A stretch of DNA of 64,000 nt from Lepidostoma basale. Its lineage: Eukaryota; Arthropoda; Insecta; Trichoptera; Lepidostomatidae. This document shows, piece after piece, positions 38,418-49,498 of this stretch (position 1 is its first letter; every line of letters begins with the position of its first letter). Location: assembly GCA_022606425.2 (NCBI GenBank), contig JAHDVF020000876.1, positions 62,001 to 126,000 of the forward strand. The letters run 5' to 3'. The translations under genes and the position numbers were made by a program. The notes beneath the pieces are model-generated. The model saw only the letters and a program-made list of their open reading frames with translations. It was not told the origin of the DNA and searched no databases.

Positions 38418-38505
38418 CTGACAATCACACTGCTATCGCTGGGAATCAAACCCGGGATCTTCGGTATGGCAGCCAGAGCTCTTACCACTCTGCCATGAAG
38501 ATCAC
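38418..38505 (-). mobile_element. SINE family A, head only
   Basis: The minus strand shows the tRNA-like head: cttcatggcagagtggtaag .. gatcccgggtttgattccc. The body stops after gtgtgattgtc. Confidence 0.65.
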
Positions 38506-38554
38506 TGTTGATAAGTTAATTAAATATTCAATCACAAAAATTCGGGAGATTCCT

Positions 38555-38708
38555 ATTGGTGATGATGAGGTTCAAAACCCATCACACCGTGTCTCCTGCG
38601 GGGGCGAAAAGAGAAGGATGGATTGCCGCATCGGTTTAAGTGTGGCAGTCCATTCTTTCTGCCTACCCCTTCGGTGAAACGGCGTGATGGTTAGTTAGTT
38701 AGTTAATT
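38555..38708 (+). mobile_element. SINE-like element, family B
   Basis: This is the sense-strand copy: tattggtgatgatgaggtt, cccatcacaccgtgtctcc, then the LINE-A-like tail tgtggcagtccattctttct..ccccttcggtgaaacggcg..gttagttagttagtt. Confidence 0.78.
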
Positions 38709-39059
38709 TTTCTATTTTTATTAACATTTATATCCCGTTCAGACCTGAAGCCATAATCTGTATTTTATCATGAAATATAGTCCTTTTTTATTGTAATTTG
38801 ACATTGCTGAGGTAAATTTTTTTTTTTTAAATCTTGAATATTGAATTTTCTGAGAAAACCCTCATGCTCAGGATTATCTTCATACAAATAAAACAATCTT
38901 CTATATTTTAAAGTTTTAACGGGAATTCAAATTAAACTCATTTTAAAAGATTAAAATTAAACATTTTATTATCAAATATGGAAATGCATTACATACTATT
39001 TAATTAAAATACATATTATTAAGTTATTTTTTTTGTATGAAACATTTTAAAACAATGCT

Positions 39060-40441
39060 TATTTCTAGAAAGGCATAAGTATGGTTTACATTTTTCACAC
39101 ATTATTTTTGTTCTACTCTTGCAGTTCTCAAGGCGGCAATTTCTTGGAGTACAATATCATCATCAAATACTACCAGGTGGTCGTAGCCATCATACGGCAG
39201 ATCTTCAATAGGCAGATTTATCGGTTTATACATTTTTTGAGGATGATCAAATATAATATCCTCGTTATCCTCATTCATCTCGGGAGCCTTGCGTTTTCGA
39301 TCTGGAGTTTTTGTAAGAGCTTCTCCGACTTCCAAACGGAATGCCAATAAATCTAAAGGCTTGATGTTTTTTTTCTAGCATCTTCACGGTATAAATCCAA
39401 AAGTTTACTAGTACTAGGTCCAAAAAGTGGATGATGGTCTTCAGTGTCCATTTTTTTGTTTTGATCCAGGTACAATAATACTAAATTTGCTGGTCACAAA
39501 TGTCTACACTTCCCATCACCCCGGACGCTCCCGTGTACTTTAGAGGGCTTGTGCCATCTCCTTACTGTAGAAAGCTACTTACTCAGCTCCGGTACAATTT
39601 GATGCCATTACGACAGTTTTTGTATCTCGCTATTTCACACAAACACCATTGCCATTTACAAATTGCTGGTGGTCCCCTTGCTGCATCTGGTTGTCAGGTT
39701 TCAATTTTAGGCCTCTCTTCCATGGATTCCAATGTCAGTAAATTTTTTGAGAAGGGGTAGTGTCGTAAAATATCTATCAAGGTAAAGTCTGTGCAAAGCC
39801 GGTTGGACTTTCCACAGTTTGTTTGTGATATTCTCAGATGGAGGGACAATAGTATCAACAAAATGGAGAGAGGAATGAAGTATGAAAAATCTGTCTCTTG
39901 ACATTGTCGCCGAAATAGATTCTAACTTGTACTTTTTCTGATGTGAATGCGCGGGTATGGAAAGCAGCCCATGATCACACGCATCCCAAAAAGTTTCTTC
40001 ATCTCGGTGACCATTGTGTTGAGTGAACTCCATTTGTAATTAGGTGATATCTGCTGGAGACGTCAACGGCCTTTTCGAAAAATTCGTCATTGAAATAATC
40101 AAGTAAGCCAATGGCGAGCGCACCTCGATGTTTGTATTGTCGGGCACATGGAATTCCAAGTGATTGAGTTCTGGAAAATCAGTTTCTTTCCAAATAGACC
40201 TCCTCCCAGATGAAGTAAATGTCTCAAGTTCTTCAAGATTAGCCAGTAATATCTCATCTTGGTCTTCATTATCACCATCGGAATCAATATCCGGAATCGT
40301 CCTATCTGCTAATAAGGCGAGAGTATCAGCCACAAGGTTCTCATCCCCTTCTTCTTCACTTGAACATTCCTTTTCCGAAATGTTTCCATCTCCAATAGCA
40401 TTGAGCACGAAATCGTCCAATCCTTCTTCATCAGGTGTCAT
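39060..40441 (-). pseudogene. piggyBac-type transposase pseudogene
   Basis: The minus-strand order is as follows. The acidic N-terminus at 40441-40040 starts MTPDEEGLDDFVLNAIGDG. A middle piece at 40033-39707 includes HSHQKKYKLESISATMSRDR and LYLDRYFTTLPLLKKFTDIG; the latter is the domain around the third catalytic Asp, and the intervening catalytic core is deleted. The C-terminus at 39347-39102 starts MAFRLEVGEALTKTPDRKRK, followed in another frame by a Cys-rich finger (CKSRTKIMCEKCKPYLCL). Deletion and frameshifts make it non-functional. Confidence 0.82.
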
Positions 40442-40915
40442 TTCGTTGACATCATCTAATAATAATAATAATTGATAATATAAATAATTATCGTCATCCT
40501 TGTTTAGTATAAAATTGAATTAAATAACCAAAATTTAGGATAGTTCACTTAATAGTTATTTATTTAATAAAAACTTAAAACATATTATCTGTACGCTGTG
40601 TATCCGTACCCAGCGCGCACGCTTGTGCTGGTGTAAATTTGATCTTTAATAATTTCCACAATTTTAAATGAATTTCTAAAACAACTAATTAACTACTTAG
40701 ATGAACATGTAAACTACAATAACTGTATTGCACATTTTTTGAATAATTAATATTAAACGTGACAGAGAACGGCTTCCCGCGCGAATTGACATTTTAACAG
40801 TTAATAATAGGCATGCGCGATCCGCTCACGAGTCGACTCAAAGAGTCGACTCACTTTGGTGAGCGGGTGAGCGATGATCCATAAAAAAAGAGCGGCAGCT
40901 CAATGATCCGTAAAA

Positions 40916-41260
40916 GAGTCGTTTAGTATGGCTGACGGCTCCGTGAGTCGTTTAGACCGCTCACCGCTCCGAGTACGGCTCTCGGCTCCGTGAGTCGTTT
41001 AGTATGGCTGACGGCTCCGTGAGTCGTTTAGACCGCTCACCGCTCCGAGTACGGCTCTCGGCTCCGTGAGTCGTTTAGTATGGCTGACGGCTCCGTGAGT
41101 CGTTTAGACCGCTCACGGCTCCGAATACGGCTCTCGGCTCCGTGAGTCGTTTAGTATGGCTGACGGCTCCGTGAATCGTTTAGACGGTTCACGGTTCCGT
41201 GAGTCGTTTAGTACGGTTCACGGTTCGGGCGGTTCATTTGCAAAAGAGTCGGCTCAGCGG
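40916..41260 (+). repeat. 76-bp tandem repeat array
   Basis: The unit starts gagtcgtttagtatggctg and repeats at 40916, 40992, 41068 and 41144 (exact 76-bp steps), then a shortened unit at 41201. Each unit contains a second gagtcgtttagaccgctc half. GC content is far above the surroundings. It lies near the left end of the 4.5-kb transposon. Confidence 0.9.
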
Positions 41261-41505
41261 AGTCGTTTACGGCTCGCGAATCAAACTTTTACTGCAATGG
41301 ACGTCTGTTACTTTTTTTAGTTTTCATATATATTTTTTAAATATATTTAAATTTAAATTTTTAAATAATTTGTAATTTTTAAAGAATTTTTATTTTTTTA
41401 TTTTTAAACAATATATATTTTTTAATAATGTTTAATTTTCAAATCATTTCATATTTTTAAATCATTTTTATTTTTATTTTTAATGCATAAATTTTCATTT
41501 GTCTT

Positions 41506-41700
41506 GTAGGCAGAGAGGATGGATCGCCACAATGCTCCCTCCTGGCATACCTCTCGGGCTTCCTCTACATTCATACAGCGTACCATGCACGCACGTCGAT
41601 TATTCCGACTTCGGATGTGGCCGCTTTTTAGTAATTGATTAATTTCTTCGGTCGTCCTCGGCTTCTTTTCCCACTCACGCTGCTTGTGTACAACTTTTTA
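41506..41700 (-). mobile_element. LINE family A 3' fragment
   Basis: The minus-strand text matches the TSSVSGKRSRG subfamily: caagcagcgtgagtgggaaa, gaataatcgacgtgcgtgc, cgggaggtatgccagg. It is nested in the 4.5-kb transposon. Confidence 0.72.
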
Positions 41701-41929
41701 AAACCCTTAACGTACCGTGTTCAGAACAAAACGCTCGCTCCCATGTGGTCAATTCAGTTTGCCGCTAACTTTATCTATAATCAAAATTTAATTTATGTCA
41801 TCTTGTAGGGAATTTCATTAGGAATAGATCGATATCTATAACATACATGGATTATTTGAAAAACATATCATTATTATTTTTTTTCTGGAACAATGCGATT
41901 TCTGATATAGAATGACGAGACAGCATATT

Positions 41930-42155
41930 GGAAAGTGGAGAAGGATATTGAATGAAGGGTTGGGGTAGGCAACAAAGTAAACGGTTCACTTAAAGTTGTC
42001 ATCATAAACAAAAGCCTATCTAAAAAAGCTAAAATGGCTGTGCAATGGAACTGGCAAAAGATGGAATGTAGTAGAATAAATGCGATAGAAATGAGATTTC
42101 TACGATTTTTCAGGATTGTAGTACCCTTTCAGAAACGGCGTGATGGTTTGTTGTT
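41930..42155 (+). mobile_element. LINE family A fragment
   Basis: Pieces read RVGVGNKVNGSLKVV, NKSLSKKAKMAV, NAIEMRFL, then a jump to the tail (ctttcagaaacggcgtgatgg). An internal deletion is evident. Confidence 0.65.
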
Positions 42156-43925
42156 ATTATACCTACTAAATTAGAATACTAGGATTAGCCTTTATTACCG
42201 CCCTAAGTATTTGCTGTTTACATAGACTTAACTATTTGACCTGTATAAACAACCTAAATGCATTGTTTGAATAGCGGGAAATACTGTCGGTTCAAAGGTA
42301 AAACTCATTAAGTGACATTTTGGTCGAAAATGAGATTTTTGCATTTTCTGTATCAGATTTGTGAATTCTACGTCAGGAAATAATCACCAAGTGTATTTAT
42401 TAAAGAATAACTGATTTATATATTTTTTTAAACACACTATGTACACTTACAATACAATTCCTCGGCAGGTAAAACTCATTAAGTGCGCTAATGAGTTTTA
42501 ACTGCCAACATTTTTATAATTTCCTGTAGTTTAGGTAAACTATACCGTACCCACTTAGTCCTTATTATGGGTAATTATTTGTAATATAAATATTACAGTA
42601 CCGTTTTCGTATAATAATAGCTCACGGGGGTTGGTCTGTCACTTGGGATGTACGTAGGTGTGTGTGGCTTTCGCGGGCTGTCAGTTGTCAGTATCAGTCG
42701 TCAGTGGTCAGTCTCCGTGTTCTTTCGTGTCTTTTCTACTGATATTACCAACATAAATCGTAAAGAGTGTGCAAGAACCTATTTCAACCGCGATGGCTCT
42801 AAAAGAGGCAAACGTAAATTGCATAGTAGATTACAGTTCTACAGATGGTGATTTTTCCTCAGCCGATTCTGATAAAGATCCTACATTCCATCTACCGGAT
42901 AAACATTGCTGAGCATTTCTGATACTTCCAAATATGAACTAACGAGAAATATGTCTAAATCAACACTTGTAATAATTTTGTTGACCTACAGGTCTTGGCT
43001 ACCTCTTCAATGAAAAATAAGAATACCGATGAAGACGGTAGCTAAGTATCATGGCTAAAAATCAAGTGCATGCAATTTGAAAAAATTCTTCCTGATGTAA
43101 TGTTTTTTAGGTACAACCATTCATCGCCATACAAAAAAATCTGCGTAGCTGGTAGAGGTCGAAAAAGAAATAATCAAGAACTCAAAACAGTTTATCAATA
43201 TTTATTGCTAATAGCATCGAAGAAGAAGAGTGACCTGCTAAAATTTCACATTTCTGCTTCTAAAATCTTTGGATTTACAAATTTTTTTGTCTATGGTATT
43301 TTGCGCTTGCTGGCTTGCTATGTTTTCAGATTCTCCCAAGACTACACTATACACTATTTTCAATAGTTATTGTTGCTTACATATTGTAATACAATAATAG
43401 TTTGTCAACATGTCTTCAAGAACCAACCAATACATTCCAAATGGCAATGAATCTGGAAAGCAGCACCACAAAACTGTGAGTACAAAGTACTGTCAATTTA
43501 TTATTTCGCATACAGATGTTAATTTAAAATTCTTAACTAACTAACCAAGAAAACGAAGTAATGTAGATATGAATAATAATTCACAATTTAATCAAATTTA
43601 ATTTGAAAGAAAATTTACAATGTAAGTATACACTACTATACAAGCGTGAATATAAAATACTTCTGCTTCATAGTATAATTGATAATTTTCTCTATAAAAC
43701 TATGTAATCATGTCGACGTGAATTTTTTTATTTTTCCCAGGTACAGAGACTGAACAAACCTAGTACTGATGTCATAATGCAATCAAATAATAATAAACTA
43801 TAATAATTTGACCATTGATTTGGAAGAAATTTTACAATGTATGTAGAGACTATATTATTATAAAATAAGGAAATAAAACTATTTACAAGTTACATTTAGA
43901 TTAATAATTGATCAATTGACAGTTT
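42156..43925. other. Interior of the 4.5-kb transposon, unassigned
   Basis: The motif ggtaaaactcattaagtg occurs at 42297 and 42471, the second followed by its partial inverse (aatgagttttaactgcc). Positions 42790-42900 include an acidic, Ser-rich open stretch (MALKEANVNCIVDYSSTDGD). It may be the first exon of a lost transposase, but I cannot place it. Confidence 0.35.
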
Positions 43926-43929
43926 TAAA

Positions 43930-44420
43930 ACATTAATCAATTCCTTCATTGTATCACGACTAGATTACTGCAATGGAGTCTACGCCAACAACCCCCAACA
44001 GTAAACTATAATAAACTCCAGTCTGCATTCAACGCAGCAGCAAGACTGATAAGAGGTGTGCCGAAGAGTTCTCACATAACACAGCATCTTAAGGAGCTCC
44101 ACTGACTGAAATGTCCAGAAAGGATACAAAGGCGTTGCGTGGTATGGCACCAGCTTATATTTCTGAACTCTGTATCAACAAGAACCTGAATGGCAGACAG
44201 TTTACATTACCATCAGCTAAGACTTCTGCGATCGGTAGATTGACTGTGCCAAAACGCTGTCCAAGCACAAACTTTGACGACCGAGCCTTCGCGGTAGCCG
44301 GACCTTCAGCCTGGAACAATCTTCCAGCTGACCTTAAGTGCATTGAGAATCAGTCAGAGTTTAGATCGAAACTCAAAACGCACCTTTTCAAATTATCCTT
44401 TCTTGACAAGAAGGGTTGAT
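43930..44420 (+). mobile_element. CR1/L2-like LINE 3' fragment
   Basis: Readable in pieces: FIVSRLDYCNGVYANN, LQSAFNAAARLIRGVPKSSH then ITQHLKELHW, and an open frame at 44111-44416 with ALRGMAPAYISELC and DDRAFAVAGPSAWNNLPADL ending KLKTHLFKLSFL. The order SRLDYCN, AAARLI, LHWL, GP..WN.LP is the C-terminus of CR1/L2-type reverse transcriptases. Confidence 0.8.
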
Positions 44421-45311
44421 CGACTGCGTTGGGTGCAACCCTCCTACTAAATATGTTTATTTTTTAACTAGTTCATAAAACGGAGCGTTTTCTACAGCGC
44501 CCATGAGATGAATAATTCATAAAAATGGCACTCAATTTATTATTATTATCATAATGTATTTTTTGTTTACAGATCCTTCAACATCATTAGTTGATTCGGC
44601 ATACGATTCATCTTCAGCAGAAGAATTTAATTGTGAGATTACTCCATGACAAGAACATTCCCAAAGAGGCACTAAGATTTTAAGGTCCATCGATTGGCTT
44701 GTATCGGACCAATCTTCAAGGATGAAGGATATATAGTCATATCTTCGGGGAAAATCTTCAGGTACACGAGATTTATTTAAATCATTTGTGATTGGTAGAC
44801 AAGCGTACATGTAAAGCATCGAGACAAAGGTTTAAACTTACTTTTGCCTCTTGCCAAACTTGTTTACAGTTTGGAGCAGAGTAATATTAAATTCTTTTTA
44901 AAAAAATTGCCAATGGTCGCAAATATCGAATAATCATAATAGAGGCTAACTGATTAAGGAGATATATTGGACTCTCTTTACACATCACATAGACAATGAT
45001 GGAGCTGGTAGATTATTTATTGAATAAGTGCAATGCCCTGTATGTTCTTCTAGGAAAGTTTCAGACCGATCTATTAGAAAAACTTTATGGTGTATATCAC
45101 CGTATGACAGAACAAATTATCATATCTCTGTTCAACAAATTCTGATCTCTTCTCGTGGTTTAATTGTAAGAATATTCACAGAACTTTTTTTATTTTACTT
45201 TTATACAAATCTGATTTTAGTGAGTCGTGAGTCGTGAAAAAGAGTCGACTCACTCTGCTGAGCGGTCCGTTCAGATCTGATCCCTGAGATGAGTCGTTTT
45301 GCCCATCCCTA
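44421..45311. other. Right part of the 4.5-kb transposon
   Basis: Includes the P-like transposase scrap at 45035-45180 and the terminal gagtcgtgagtcg motifs (45220-45300). A minus-strand open stretch at 44819-44532 matches nothing I recognise. Confidence 0.4.
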
Positions 45312-45489
45312 GTTAATAATGTTTCCCCTAGCGAATTATTTTTGAAACTACTGTCAATATCGTATTCCAATGGACCCGCACAATCAATGTGGGCGGCATA
45401 CCGCGAAAATTTAAAAGCGTTTACGAGATTTTTGTTATTTGATGGACCCGCACGATCGTATTAACCAGGTCTGAAAGGGATAAGAAAGA

Positions 45490-45800
45490 ATTAAAAGTAA
45501 CATTGAACTTGAAGTACTGATTAACCAGGAAACAGTAGTGAGATTCTGTAAGTATCAACGCCTTCGGCGGGCTGGCCATGTAGAAAGAATCCGAGAGGGT
45601 AGAACATCAAAAATTATATGCAGATGGGTGCCCCGCGAAAAGAGAACAAGAGGCAGACTGAGGAAAAGATGGGCGGATTGCGTGGAAGAAGATTGGGAGA
45701 AAATGGAAGGAGCTGGGGAATGGAGAGAGAGATGGCCAGGGACAGAAGTCAGTGGAAGACCATTGTGGAGGAGGCCAAGTCCCACACCGGGATGAAAAGT
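45490..45800 (+). mobile_element. LINE 3' fragment, third family
   Basis: Reads YQRLRRAGHVERIREGRTSK, then EKRTRGRLRKRWADCVEEDW and, in a shifted frame, ARDRSQWKTIVEEAKSHTGM. This is the AGH-ER / RGR-RKRW / A-DR--W end of an RTE-like LINE, different from family A. Confidence 0.75.
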
Positions 45801-45839
45801 GAATGAATGAATTAACATTTATAATACAATACAAAAAAG

Positions 45840-46680
45840 CGAAGATGGCAGCGTTCTTGTGTCGACCCTTATGTATGGAAGTGAAGTGTGAAACTGGCAA
45901 AATAAGGATGAAAGTAGAATAAATGCATTAGAAATAAAATCTTTTAGATGAATGTGCGTTCAATCTGTAGATAATAGAGTGGACAGGGGTATTGATAGAA
46001 GGGTTGGTGCAAGCAAAAAAGTGAATGGTGTTATTAAAGTCATCGCAAACAAAATACTATCCAAAAAAGCTGAAGTGGCAGTGCGCAATGGTGTTCTTGT
46101 ACCGACTCTTATGTATGAAAGCAAAGCATGGAACTGGCAAAATAAGGATGAAAGTAGAATAAATGCAGTAGAAGTGAGATCTCTAAGATGAATGTGTGAA
46201 AAAATATGTATGACAGAGTGTTGAATAAAATTATTATGAACAAAATAATGAAAGGATCATTAAGATAGTTTGGACGCACGGAAAGAATCGTAAAAAAAGT
46301 ATATGTTAACAATGTAAATGGAACTTGAAATAGAGGAAGACCGAGGACAACGTGGCAAAATCAATTCGCACCGAAACAAGTTATAGGTATATTACTTTAA
46401 ACTGAAAATCATTGGTTTATTAAAAAAAATAGTTTTTCCAAGCAATATGAAGTCTTTAAACTCCCATATTTCCAAACTGTATATTTGCACTTGTTTCGGT
46501 TTTACACTCACATCACGGTGCGAAATATTGAATTTCAGCCAGGCGAGGAGTTGGAGAAATCGACTTGCGTGCACGAGACGATGTATGAATGTTGAAGCGA
46601 GAGAAGTATGTCAGGAAAGAAAAGTGTGGCAGTCCATTATTTCTGCCAACCCCGTTAGAGAGACGGCTGGTTAGTTAGTT
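45840..46680 (+). mobile_element. LINE family A, two head-to-tail partial copies with a MITE
   Basis: A first partial copy (gtatggaagtgaagtgtga..) is followed by a longer one from aatagagtggacaggggta. It reads VGASKKVNGVIKVIANKILS, KAEVAVRNGVLVPTLMYESK and NAVEVRSLR, is broken after that, and ends gtgtggcagtccattatttc..ggctggttagttagtt. A 158-bp insert is at 46366-46523. Confidence 0.7.
46366..46523. mobile_element. Short MITE inside a LINE copy
   Basis: It begins tcgcaccgaaacaagt and ends cggtgcga, with an inner acttgtttcggt at 46489-46500. AAT on both sides could be a 3-bp duplication. The LINE text resumes directly after it. Confidence 0.6.
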
Positions 46681-46792
46681 TAAAATATGATGTTTCCATC
46701 TGCTTCCTAATGTGGACAGACAGTGTTGATTATGAATGCCTGTTGTAAGGAAAAAATAAAAGTTTGATTACAACAAATAGATTTTTTACTAA

Positions 46793-47500
46793 CTAACTAA
46801 CCATCACGCCATCTCCCCGAAGGGGTAGGCAGGAAGAATGGACTGCCACACCTTTCTTTCCTGACATATTTCTCTCGATTCCTCAACATTCATACATCGT
46901 GTCATGCACGCGCGTCGATTTCTCTGACTCCTCACATGGCCGACATTCAATATTTGATTTATTTGATCGTGCCACGTTTTCCTCGGTCTTTTCCTCTATT
47001 TCTGGTACCATTTACATCGTTAACATATAATTTTTTTACCAATCTTTCTTCATTCATTCTTTCCATATGTCCAAACCATCTTAATGATCCTTTCATTATT
47101 TTGTTCATGACACCATCATTCGCACCGCATTCACTTCTTATATTTTCATTCGACACTCTATCATACACAGAGTATCCACACATTCGTCTAAGAGATCTCA
47201 TTTCTACTGCATTTATTCTACTTTCATCCTTCTTTTGCCAGTTCCATGCTTCGCTTCCATACATAAGGGTCGGTAGAAGAACACCATTGTGCACTGCCAT
47301 TCTAGCTTTTTTGGATAGGTTTTTGTTTGCGATGACAACTTTAAGTGCACCATTCACTTTGTTGCCTGCCCCAACCCTTCTTTCAATATCCCTCTCCACT
47401 CTCCCATCTCTTGTAAACATACTACCTAAATACACAAACTCAACTACTTGCTCCAAATTTTCACCATTCGCGCTAATGTTGCAGACTTACTTCTTAATTT
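46793..47500 (-). mobile_element. LINE family A, longest open copy
   Basis: The minus-strand frame at 47456-46959 reads VVEFVYLGSMFTRDGRVERD, then IERRVGAGNKVNGALKVV, LLPTLMYGSEAWNWQKKDES, NEERLVKKLYVNDVNG. A frameshift in the RGRPRKTW region is followed by the 3' tail and cttccccg..gttagttagtt (reversed) at 46793. It extends further 5' than the other copies, starting inside the reverse-transcriptase thumb. Confidence 0.85.
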
Positions 47501-47929
47501 TTAAAAGACCTAACCATAATAAATAAAAATTACAATAATTTGTTTATTTCAAATCATAAATGGTTCACTTTTGTTCGACATAGTTCATCAGTAATAACCT
47601 CCCCTACAACCTTCTAGAAGGAACCCTAGACCAAGAACCCAACCAAGAACCCTATATATAAATTTCTATTGTCAACTGAATAAATATTTGTATGTAAAAT
47701 CGGAGATAAATTCAATCGAACGATATCTTTACGGACACACTGGTGGCAGTTTTACGTGTCAGAATGTAAAGAATAAAGAATTTACGACTCGCATTCGTTA
47801 ATTCTATATTCGCGAGCGCTAGGGAGACAAATTATTTGCCTTGTTCAGTCAAATCGAATATTACGCCAGTCGGTCTTGGTGACTTTTATATGTATAATAT
47901 ATTCAATTAATTATTAATTAACTATTAGC
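47501..47929. other. Unassigned stretch
   Basis: Contains ctagaaggaaccctagaccaagaacccaaccaagaaccctatatataaattt and a cluster resembling the end of an LTR element (gaataaagaatttacgactcgc), but I see no direct-repeat borders. Confidence 0.35.
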
Positions 47930-48610
47930 GAAGCATGGACCTGGCAGAAGAAGGATGAGAGCAGAATAAATGCGTTAGAGATGAGGTCCCTAAGACGTAT
48001 GTGTGGTAGAACGATATAAGAAGGGAATGTAGAGCGGAAGAAGGCATCATGAACAAAATTATGAAAGGATCGCTGCGTTGGTTCGGACATATGGAACGCA
48101 TGGATGGAGAAAGAATGGTTAAGAAAGTATACGTTAATCGTGTAAATGAAGACTACAGGGGAAAAACAAGGAATGTCAGTAGAAGGTTAATTTGAATAAA
48201 TTGAGAATAAAGCTAATCAAAGTCTATATATTTCTTAGCAATAAGCAATCGATTATCTGGCCATAGTCGATGACACACATGATTTTTTAATATGAAAATT
48301 TAACTGTGGATAGATACGTACAAATGCCGCTAGATGGCATTATTACATTTATTTTGAATTTTAACTGACATTCCTTGTTTTTCCCCTGTAGCCTTCAAAT
48401 GGGGTACGGAGTCGAGGCAGATCGAGGAAAACATGGCATGACCAAATTAATCAAATTTTAAAGGTTGGTCATGTTAGAAGAATCGACGTGCGTGTATTAC
48501 TCGTTGTATGAATGTGGAGGAAGCTAGAGAGGTTTGTCAGGATAAAGTAGTGTGGCGGTCCATTCTCTCTGCCTACCCCTGCGGGGAAACGGCGTGATGG
48601 TTTGTTTGTT
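47930..48610 (+). mobile_element. LINE family A copy carrying a MITE
   Basis: Reads EAWTWQKKDESRINALEMRS, KIMKGSLRWFGHMERMDGER, VKKVYVNRVN, then after the MITE GVRSRGRSRKTWHDQINQIL and the tail gtgtggcggtccattctctc..gatggtttgtttgttttg. It is among the better preserved copies. Confidence 0.8.
48148..48396. mobile_element. 249-bp MITE with 33-bp terminal repeats
   Basis: The ends start gaagactacaggggaaaa and pair for 33 bp with one mismatch. The flanking AAAT (48144-48147 and 48397-48400) and the LINE reading frame, which is restored by removing the insert plus one AAAT, define the borders. Confidence 0.82.
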
Positions 48611-48984
48611 TTGTTTCAATTAGTCAAATTTCAAGCTCACATTTAGAAGTGTGTACTGATTACGCAGCACCATTGCACATAGATTTTTCGTTATATCAGA
48701 AATGGTGATGAACATTTTGCCTAGCCCCGGGCGCTCCCTGGATTGGACCAAGGTGGGATTTGTTTAAAATTATGTGGAATATGTAAAACATATTTTTCTG
48801 ATTTTAATGTTTTATTTTATTTATAAAACCCACGTTTTCATACATAATTATGTATGTTTAAAATTGGTTAGCCGCGAATGACATCAAAAAGATAGACATT
48901 TCAGGTCAAAACAAACATTGGAACGTGGTCACACAAATCGCTTAAATGTCATCTGTATTTCAGCGAATATTCGTGTTTTCACAA
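48611..48984. other. Unassigned stretch
   Basis: AT-rich with one GC-rich patch (tagccccgggcgctccctgg). No gene or known repeat seen. Confidence 0.4.
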
Positions 48985-49062
48985 TCACACTGCCATCGCC
49001 GGGAACCGAACCCGGGACCCTCGTCGTGGCAGTCTAAGCACTTACCACTCGGACACGAAGTC
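48985..49062 (-). mobile_element. SINE family A, head only
   Basis: The minus strand reads cttcgtgtccgagtggtaag .. ggtcccgggttcggttccc. The tail is missing. It lies 85 bp from a complete copy in the opposite orientation. Confidence 0.7.
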
Positions 49063-49146
49063 TTAGCACTTACCACTAGTGGTAGCATATAATTGGCCTG
49101 CTTTAATTTTTCTAAATGTTTTATTATATATATTTATTACATATTT

Positions 49147-49400
49147 GACGACCTTCGTGGCCGAGTGGTTAGTGCATTGACTGCCACCCCGAAGGTTCCG
49201 GGTTCGATTCCCGGCGAAGGCAGTGTGATTATCACACTGTCTTTGGTCTGGTGTAGAATTCACGTAACAATAAAATGGCGATAGATTAGCTACCTATCAC
49301 ATGTCACGAGAATCACTATGATAGCTATAATATCCTTTACATCGATTTGGCTCGAATTTGGAATAATAATGTGTTATTGATATCGCTGTATGTTAAATAA
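49147..49400 (+). mobile_element. tRNA-derived SINE, family A, best copy
   Basis: It has an intact A box (tggccgagtggt) and B box (gggttcgattcccgg), then gtgtgattatcacactgtc, atggcgatagattagctacc and the tail atcctttacatcgatttggc, ending in (aaat)n. The head folds like a tRNA but the anticodon region is not tRNA-like. Confidence 0.88.
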
Positions 49401-49498
49401 ATAAATAAATAAATATTTGGTTCATTGTCAAGATTTTCCAGCTTATGGTTGTATCTTAACTTTCACACTCTATTTTCACAGAGTATAATTTATTATAG

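Larger units (their letters stand above)
40808..45311. mobile_element. 4.5-kb DNA transposon with 8-bp target duplication (hAT- or P-like)
   Basis: GTTAATAA flanks both ends (40800-40807 and 45312-45319). The ends are taggcatgcgcg and, reversed, tagggatgggca, short imperfect inverted repeats. Subterminal DNA is full of gagtcg/ggctcc motifs, including a 76-bp tandem array, and the same motifs recur at the right end. An 8-bp duplication fits hAT or P elements. At 45035-45180 a frameshifted stretch (KFQTDLLEKLYGVYHRMT, then TNYHISVQQILISS) resembles the late part of P/THAP9-type transposases. No intact transposase remains. Other elements are nested inside. Confidence 0.7.
38733..45481 (-). mobile_element. 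piggyBac-like element split by a 4.5-kb insertion
   Basis: The ends are a 15-bp inverted repeat tcccgttcagacctg (38733-38747) and caggtctgaaaggga (45467-45481), one mismatch. Without the inserted element at 40808-45311 it is about 2.24 kb, a normal piggyBac size. A 5' subterminal motif tggacccgcac occurs twice (45372 and 45443). The expected TTAA duplication is not clear at either end. Confidence 0.7.

Noticed and set aside
40916..41260. CRISPR array
   Set aside because: The repeats are contiguous 76-bp tandem units without unique spacers, in animal DNA at a transposon end.
49147..49222. tRNA gene
   Set aside because: A and B boxes are good, but the same head is followed by a shared non-tRNA body in several copies and the anticodon arm is wrong. 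It is a SINE.
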